64,000 bases of DNA from Bacteroidota bacterium. Lineage in GTDB: Bacteria; Bacteroidota; Bacteroidia; Bacteroidales; FEN-979. Shown one piece after another: positions 59,116 to 64,000 of the stretch; positions within the stretch are counted from its first letter, which is position 1; every line of letters begins with the position of its first letter. The notes under the pieces were generated by a model. That model did no database searches. It was not told the origin of the DNA and saw only the letters and a program-made list of their open reading frames with translations. Location of the stretch: positions 24,778 through 88,777 of the forward strand of contig JAPLDI010000045.1 in assembly GCA_026391795.1 (NCBI GenBank), given 5' to 3'. The translations under genes and the position numbers were made by a program.

Positions 59116-60765
59116 ATGATTTTTACCATTGAAATAAACGGCCAGGCCGTTACTGCCCGGAGAGGGGAAACCATTTTTTCAGTCCTCAGCCGCACAGGAA
59201 TCAGTGTACCTACCTTATGCCACCTCGCTGGTTTTACACCTACGGGGGCATGCAGGATGTGCGTTGTTGAAGTGGAAGGCAAGCCGGAACTTGTCACCTC
59301 CTGTTCTCACCAGGTTGAAGAATGGATGAAGATCCGTACCCACTCCCCGCGCGTGATGAAAGCCCGGAAAACGATAGTAGAACTGCTCCTCGCGAACCAT
59401 CCCGATGATTGCCTTTACTGCGACCGTGCCGGAAGCTGTGAACTCCAGTATCTGGCATCAGAACTGAATATCAAAGAACGCCGCTACCGGACAAGGAATC
59501 CTTCCATCCGCATCGACCGCGATTGTGTATCCATCGAACGGGATCCGGCAAAATGCATCCTGTGCGGCAGGTGCATCCGCGTTTGTGATGAGATCATGGG
59601 AATGAGCGCAATCGGGATCGTAGGCAGAGGAAGCAAAAGTTCCATCGGCACCAGTTATAACAAAGGGTTAAACATCCAGGCCTGTGTCAAATGCGGTCAG
59701 TGCATCATGGTCTGCCCTACTGCCGCACTGAAAGAAAAGAGCAGCTACAATTCTGTAATTGATGCCCTGAACAACAAAGACCTTTTCCCGGTTGTACAGA
59801 TATCGCCGGGAGTGCAGGGATCCCTTGCTGAAGATCTTGGCATCAAAGGAGGAAGAGACCTCCAGAACCTGCTCGGTACGGCGTTGCGAAAAATGGGGTT
59901 CCGGCAGGTTTTTGATACGTCTGCCAGTGCCGACCTGATGATCCTGGATATCTCTCATCAGCTTGTCAGGGACATCAAAGACAAAAAGAAGATGCCGCTC
60001 TTTACAAGTTGCTGTCCGTCATGGGTAAAATTCATTGAAGAGTATAAACCCGAACTGAAGGAACATCTTTTCGCCGGCAAAAGCCCGATGCTGACCACGG
60101 GATCCTGGATCAAAGACCACTACGCCGGGCAGATGAATATTGAACGGGAAAAGATCTTTTCAGTCGCCGTGATGCCATGCACATCAAAGAAACATGAGAT
60201 CGCTGCTGGTAAGGAAAAGGATCTGCACACGATCGATGCTGTGCTGACAACGCGTGAACTGATCCGGATGATCCGCCTCTTCGGGATTGATTTCAGTTCC
60301 CTGGAACCCGAAAATACTGAACTCGGATTTGGAATAAGGGGTTCATCCGGAAGGCTGTCCGGAATCGCAGGAGGAGAAACCGAAGCGGTGATCCGTACAT
60401 TTTATTCAGAAATGACAGGACAGGAGATGGTTCCGGGTAAGATCAACGAACTGCGGGGATTAAAAAACCGGAAAGAAGTAAAGATAAAAATCGGGAGAAC
60501 TGCCTATACATTTGCTTCGGTGAGCGGACTGGCAGCAGCCCGGCAGCTGCTGGAAGAGATCGAAACCGGGAAAAGCGAATTCCTGATGGTCGAAGTAATG
60601 GCTTGTCCGTTTGGCTGCATTAACGGCGGAGGCCAGCGGATGGGCACCGATGAGAAAGCATTGAAATCGAGAATGAAAGCGTTGTATGATGCCGACGAGG
60701 AAGAGATGATCAAAGTGGCTCATAAAAATCCATCGATTCTTGAATTTATAGAAAGCATCCGGTAA
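59116..60765 (+). CDS. hydA: [FeFe] hydrogenase catalytic subunit HydA, operon 2 (divergent proton path)
   Basis: 549 residues. [2Fe-2S] domain (C35, C46, C49, C63), His-ligated cluster H95-x3-C99-x2-C102-x5-C108, two [4Fe-4S] sites (C147-C157, C190-C200), L1 'TSCCPSW' (C299, C300), L2 'MPCTSKK' (C355), L3 'MACPFGCINGGG'. All H-cluster ligands are present. Aligned without gaps to clostridial CpI, proton-path residues E279, E282 and S319 are I279, Q282 and F319, and the usual 'APAVR' is 'SPGVQ'. Its partners are NADH-type subunits. It may be slow, biased or use another proton route; a sensory or regulatory role is also possible. Confidence 0.93.
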   Translation: MIFTIEINGQAVTARRGETIFSVLSRTGISVPTLCHLAGFTPTGACRMCVVEVEGKPELVTSCSHQVEEWMKIRTHSPRVMKARKTIVELLLANHPDDCLYCDRAGSCELQYLASELNIKERRYRTRNPSIRIDRDCVSIERDPAKCILCGRCIRVCDEIMGMSAIGIVGRGSKSSIGTSYNKGLNIQACVKCGQCIMVCPTAALKEKSSYNSVIDALNNKDLFPVVQISPGVQGSLAEDLGIKGGRDLQNLLGTALRKMGFRQVFDTSASADLMILDISHQLVRDIKDKKKMPLFTSCCPSWVKFIEEYKPELKEHLFAGKSPMLTTGSWIKDHYAGQMNIEREKIFSVAVMPCTSKKHEIAAGKEKDLHTIDAVLTTRELIRMIRLFGIDFSSLEPENTELGFGIRGSSGRLSGIAGGETEAVIRTFYSEMTGQEMVPGKINELRGLKNRKEVKIKIGRTAYTFASVSGLAAARQLLEEIETGKSEFLMVEVMACPFGCINGGGQRMGTDEKALKSRMKALYDADEEEMIKVAHKNPSILEFIESIR

Positions 60766-60793
60766 ACCCACGAGCAAAACAGAAAAGAACACC

Positions 60794-62776
60794 ATGAGTC
60801 AGTCATTCAGGACACAGCTTGTATTCACGATAAAGGACCGTTGCCGCGTTTGTTACACGTGTCTGCGCGAATGCCCTGTCAAAGCAATCAAGATCATCAA
60901 CGGGCAGGCAGAAGTGATCAATGACCGGTGCATCGGATGCGGAAACTGTGTGAAAGTTTGCAGCCAGGGAGCGAAAGTATCGCTTCGCTCGGTGGATGAA
61001 GTCTATAAACTCCTGGGTTCAGGGCACAAGGTCGCTGCCTGCATTGCCCCGAGCTTCCCTGCAGAATTCAGTGAGATCAGGGATCACCGGGTCCTCGTCG
61101 GAATGATCCGTAAACTTGGATTCGATTATGTGACAGAAGTCGCATTCGGTGCGGATGTGGTGGCACAGGAATACGAAAGAAGAATCAAATCGGAAGGCTA
61201 TACCGGCGACATCTCATCGGACTGTCCGGCGGTGACCTACTTCATCCGGCATTACCACCCGGATCTTGTCGGATCCCTTGCCCCGATTGTATCCCCGATG
61301 GTGGCCATGACCCGCATAGTCAGGGAAAAATACGGAGATGACCTGAAGATCGTCTTTATCGGACCCTGCTTCGCTAAGAAAGCGGAATCGACCGAAACAG
61401 ATGAAGTAATGACCTTCCTCGAACTGCGGGAGATGTTTATGCAGTCAGGAATTCAGGAATCTGCAGAACCCTCTGATTTCGATCCGCCTGTTGGTGGAAA
61501 AGGCGCTATTTTCCCGATCACACGAGGGCTTTTCCTTACCACAAACAGCCATGAGGATATTCCGGAAGAACGTACTGTCATTGCCGATGGCCGTGTGAAT
61601 TTCAAGGAAGCCATCAAGGAATTTGAAGAAGGTTTCATACGAAACAAGCATCTTGAACTGCTTTGCTGCGAAGGATGCATCATGGGGCCCGGTACATCTC
61701 CGGGAGGAAAGAAATATGCAAGAAGTGCAGCAGTCGGAGAATATGTCAGGGAGAAACTTTCCAAACTGGATCAGGAAACCTGGCAAGATCAGGTGAAGAG
61801 ATTTTCTTCCATTCCCCTCGAGCAGGGTTTTGAACCTGACGACCGGAGATTTGAAATTCCCTCCGGTGATGAGATCCAGGAGACACTGGAGACCATGGGA
61901 AAATATACAGCCAAAGACCATCTGAATTGCGGTGCCTGCGGTTACGATACGTGCGTTGAACATGCCATTGCGATTGTCAAAGGACTGGCGGAAACGGAGA
62001 TGTGCCTGCCCTATTCCATTGAAAAATTGCATGACTCGATCAAAAACCTGAACATCTCCAACGAAAAGCTGGCAAGTGCCAAAGCGGCCCTGAAACAGTC
62101 GGAGAAACTTGCCCACATGGGACAGCTTTCTGCCGGGATCGCGCACGAACTGAACAATCCGTTGGGGGTCATCACCATGTATTCCAATATCCTCATGGAT
62201 GAAGCCCCGGAAGGGGAATCGATCAGGGAAGACCTCCGGCTTATCGTTGAACAGGCTGAACGTTGCAAAAAGATTGTGAGCGGACTCCTTAATTTTGCAC
62301 GGAAAAACCAGGTCAACCTGGTGGAAACCGATGTTGTTCACTTCGCCCAGCACAGCCTGGATTCCATCCTCAAGCCTGACAATATCACAGCCACATTTAC
62401 GCCCTCTATTGAAGATCCGATTGCTAAAATGGACATCGACCAGATGATGCAGGTGATGACGAACCTTGAAAAAAATGCAATCGAAGCAATGCCCCACGGA
62501 GGTGCTTTGCAAGTTGGCGTGGAAGGAAACAAAAACGAGATCATTTTCATCGTCTCCGACAGTGGTACCGGCATCTCGAAAGAGAACATGAAAAAGATAT
62601 TCACTCCCTTCTTCACTACCAAGGAGATGGGAAAAGGAACAGGTCTTGGGCTGCCGCTGATCTACGGTATCGTAAAAATGCACAAAGGAAAGATTGACAT
62701 TACAAGCAATACGGATCCTTCAAAAGGCGATACCGGGACCACATTCCGGATCGTTGTACCGAGGAATATGGAGTAA
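60794..62776 (+). CDS. Sensory [FeFe] hydrogenase-like domain fused to a histidine kinase
   Basis: 660 residues, no membrane helix. [4Fe-4S] clusters C17-C27 and C46-C56, then a short H-cluster domain: L1 'SDCPAVTYF' (C144), L2 'GPCFAKK' (C192), L3 'LLCCEGCIMGPG' (C291, C295, extra C292). A 'CGACGYDTC' domain (C379, C382, C387) and a coiled coil follow. Then HisKA with phospho-acceptor H451 ('GIAHELNNPLGVITMYSNIL') and HATPase_c ('NLEKNAIEAMPHGG', 'VSDSGTGIS', 'GKGTGLGLPLIYGIVK'). Group C1-like (kinase-linked) sensory hydrogenase. The position 29 bp after hydA-2 and before two response-regulator genes suggests H2-dependent signalling. Confidence 0.92.
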   Translation: MSQSFRTQLVFTIKDRCRVCYTCLRECPVKAIKIINGQAEVINDRCIGCGNCVKVCSQGAKVSLRSVDEVYKLLGSGHKVAACIAPSFPAEFSEIRDHRVLVGMIRKLGFDYVTEVAFGADVVAQEYERRIKSEGYTGDISSDCPAVTYFIRHYHPDLVGSLAPIVSPMVAMTRIVREKYGDDLKIVFIGPCFAKKAESTETDEVMTFLELREMFMQSGIQESAEPSDFDPPVGGKGAIFPITRGLFLTTNSHEDIPEERTVIADGRVNFKEAIKEFEEGFIRNKHLELLCCEGCIMGPGTSPGGKKYARSAAVGEYVREKLSKLDQETWQDQVKRFSSIPLEQGFEPDDRRFEIPSGDEIQETLETMGKYTAKDHLNCGACGYDTCVEHAIAIVKGLAETEMCLPYSIEKLHDSIKNLNISNEKLASAKAALKQSEKLAHMGQLSAGIAHELNNPLGVITMYSNILMDEAPEGESIREDLRLIVEQAERCKKIVSGLLNFARKNQVNLVETDVVHFAQHSLDSILKPDNITATFTPSIEDPIAKMDIDQMMQVMTNLEKNAIEAMPHGGALQVGVEGNKNEIIFIVSDSGTGISKENMKKIFTPFFTTKEMGKGTGLGLPLIYGIVKMHKGKIDITSNTDPSKGDTGTTFRIVVPRNME

Positions 62777-62785
62777 AATAATTAC

Positions 62786-62827
62786 GCCTGCCTGCCGCAG
62801 GCAGGAATTAAGGATTACGAATTATAA
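62786..62827. repeat. 19-bp palindrome followed by the ATTAAGGATTACGAATTA word
   Basis: CCTGCCTGCCGCAGGCAGG (62787-62805) is a perfect 9-bp-arm palindrome around one base and is the exact reverse complement of 42332-42350. The AATTAAGGATTACGAATTA word follows, a near copy of that at 16659-16682. It could attenuate transcription between the sensor kinase and the response regulator. Confidence 0.85.
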
Positions 62828-62846
62828 ATTTTATTTATCAAGTACT

Positions 62847-63260
62847 ATGATCCCTGGAAAAATGAATATTCTGATTGTTGATGACGATATGGATTATCTC
62901 TTTCAGACGAAGATGAAGCTGGAACAACTGGGTTTCAAAACTATAACCGCCGACAGTCAGCGGGAAGCCGAGATGATCCTGGAAAAGACCAGGCCCGATC
63001 TTGCCATCCTTGACCTGATGATGGAAAACGAGGACAGCGGTTTTATCCTCAGTTACAAGATAAAAAAGAAATACCCGGATGTTCCTGTCATAATATTGAC
63101 AGCAGTGGCAGCTGAAACCGGGATTACTTTCGATATCCAGGACGAGAATAACCGCAAATGGATCAAGGCCGACCTTTTTCTCGACAAAGGCATCCGGTCT
63201 GATGTTTTGAAAGGGGAAATCGAACGTTTGTTGACAGAAAAAACAAACAAATCCCTGTAG
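62847..63260 (+). CDS. Single-domain response regulator (CheY-like)
   Basis: 137 residues from ATG 62847; ATG 62862 ('MNILIVDDDMD') is equally possible. One receiver domain: acidic 'IVDDDMDY', phospho-acceptor Asp in 'LAILDLMMENEDSGF', Thr in 'IILTAVAAE' and Lys in 'LFLDKGI'. A 15-residue insert ('ETGITFDIQDENNRKWIKA') separates the Thr and Lys motifs. No output domain. Probable phosphorylation partner of the upstream hydrogenase-kinase. Confidence 0.85.
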   Translation: MIPGKMNILIVDDDMDYLFQTKMKLEQLGFKTITADSQREAEMILEKTRPDLAILDLMMENEDSGFILSYKIKKKYPDVPVIILTAVAAETGITFDIQDENNRKWIKADLFLDKGIRSDVLKGEIERLLTEKTNKSL

Positions 63261-63275
63261 GAATCGATTTTCGAT

Positions 63276-63283
63276 TAATTTTG
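63276..63283 (+). promoter_or_regulatory. Candidate -7 box TAATTTTG
   Basis: TAATTTTG fits TAnnTTTG and lies 16 bp before the ATG at 63300, so the last gene may have its own promoter. Confidence 0.45.
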
Positions 63284-63299
63284 ACCTCAGAATCAGCCT

Positions 63300-64000
63300 A
63301 TGTCAACGCTTAAAATACTTGTTGTGGATGATGAACCCGGCATCCGTAGCGGTGTAAGCCGTATCCTCAGAAATTTTCGTGTTGATTATCCCTTTATGGA
63401 AGAAGCTTTTGACTTTTCTGTGTTTGAAGCACCTACGGGAGAAGCCGGGATCGAGATCATAGAAAACAACCGGCCGGATATCCTCCTGCTTGACAATAAA
63501 CTGCCGGGGATACAGGGCATTGAAGTCCTGGAATATGTCCGGAAAAAACAGTACAACATCATCGTGGTCATGATCACCTCCTATGCTTCACTTGAGCTGG
63601 CAGTAAAGGCCACACAGGATGGTGCTTCCGATTTTATACCAAAACCGTTTACTCCTCAGGAACTAAGGTCATCGATTGAAAACATTACAAAAAAGATCTT
63701 CCTGAAAAAGATGACGGCAACCCTGAAAGATACGGGAAAACAGATTCGGTTCCAGTTCCTGTCGGTGTTGTCGCATGAACTGAAAGCTCCGCTGAATGCG
63801 ATAGAGGGTTACCTGAAAATGGCCAGGGAACATCAGCTGGGTGATAAGATAGACGATTATGACGTGATCGTTGACCGTTCACTTGAACGTGTTTACGGGA
63901 TGCGCACGCTGATCCTTGACCTTCTTGATCTCACAAAGGTTGAAAGCGGAAAGGCCCAGCGGGACATCCTTGATGTTGACCTGATGCAGGCCGTCCGCTC
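63300..64000 (+). CDS. Receiver-histidine kinase hybrid (partial, C-terminus beyond the right edge)
   Basis: 233 codons visible from ATG 63300, open to the window end. Receiver domain (~1-135): 'ILVVDDEPGIRSG', Asp in 'DILLLDNKLPGIQG', 'VMITSYAS', 'DFIPKPFTPQEL'. It is followed by HisKA with 'FQFLSVLSHELKAPLNAIEGYLKMA' and 'LILDLLDLTKVESGK'. The ATPase domain lies outside the window. The receiver-first, kinase-second order suggests a phosphorelay step after the hydrogenase-kinase at 60794-62776. No membrane helix in the visible part. Confidence 0.88.
   Translation, partial: MSTLKILVVDDEPGIRSGVSRILRNFRVDYPFMEEAFDFSVFEAPTGEAGIEIIENNRPDILLLDNKLPGIQGIEVLEYVRKKQYNIIVVMITSYASLELAVKATQDGASDFIPKPFTPQELRSSIENITKKIFLKKMTATLKDTGKQIRFQFLSVLSHELKAPLNAIEGYLKMAREHQLGDKIDDYDVIVDRSLERVYGMRTLILDLLDLTKVESGKAQRDILDVDLMQAVR

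Overview
The window reads as a piece of a Bacteroidota (Bacteroidales-like) anaerobe chromosome. Three things point there. Many starts are preceded by the Bacteroidota -7 box TAnnTTTG. There are large secreted PKD/Ig-like surface proteins of the kind exported by type IX secretion. The housekeeping order DUF1573 - yajC - YbbR-like - coaE and the SecDF fusion fit the phylum. No rRNA, tRNA, CRISPR array, insertion sequence or phage gene was recognised.

Layout. 1-8341 (minus): three large repetitive secreted proteins; the last runs off the left edge. 9138-23649: housekeeping genes ychF, an isolated hydE, an rlmD-like methyltransferase, aroK, a DUF1573 lipoprotein, yajC, a YbbR-like gene, coaE, mqnA (futalosine route to menaquinone), yidC, pyrG, gapA and a membrane/TPR protein. 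23758-31737: a complete phosphate-starvation module, phoB-phoR facing phoU-pstB-pstA-pstC-pstS-porin, with a candidate PHO box of 11-bp-phased hexamers in front of the porin. 32022-34146: a GPP34-like protein and a PiT phosphate transporter. 34405-42149: a PHP/glycosyltransferase fusion, a GH13 enzyme, a PAS protein, a family-4 glycosyltransferase and a ferredoxin-nitroreductase. 42633-46392: secDF and a YbjN-like secreted protein.

46873-64000 is a hydrogen-metabolism island. It holds two separate NADH-linked [FeFe] hydrogenase operons (46873-51073 and 56695-60765). It also holds two sensory hydrogenase-like proteins: one with a PAS domain next to a SpoIIE/PP2C phosphatase, and one fused directly to a histidine kinase and followed by two response-regulator genes. 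The first catalytic subunit has the usual H-cluster and proton-path residues. The second keeps the H-cluster cysteines but lacks three proton-path residues. Both operons carry an 18-bp Rex-type (or CRP-type) inverted repeat 28-29 bp upstream of the -7 box, which suggests shared redox control. HydE, needed to mature the H-cluster, is encoded 36 kb away; hydF and hydG are not in the window. A prolyl oligopeptidase gene lies inside the island.

Many intergenic gaps are filled with short tandem 'words' of 7-9 bp (GGATGCT, TGTAAAGTT, GATGTGAGAT, GTCAGAGGTC and others). Several recur at distant loci in opposite orientation, along with a 19-bp palindrome.
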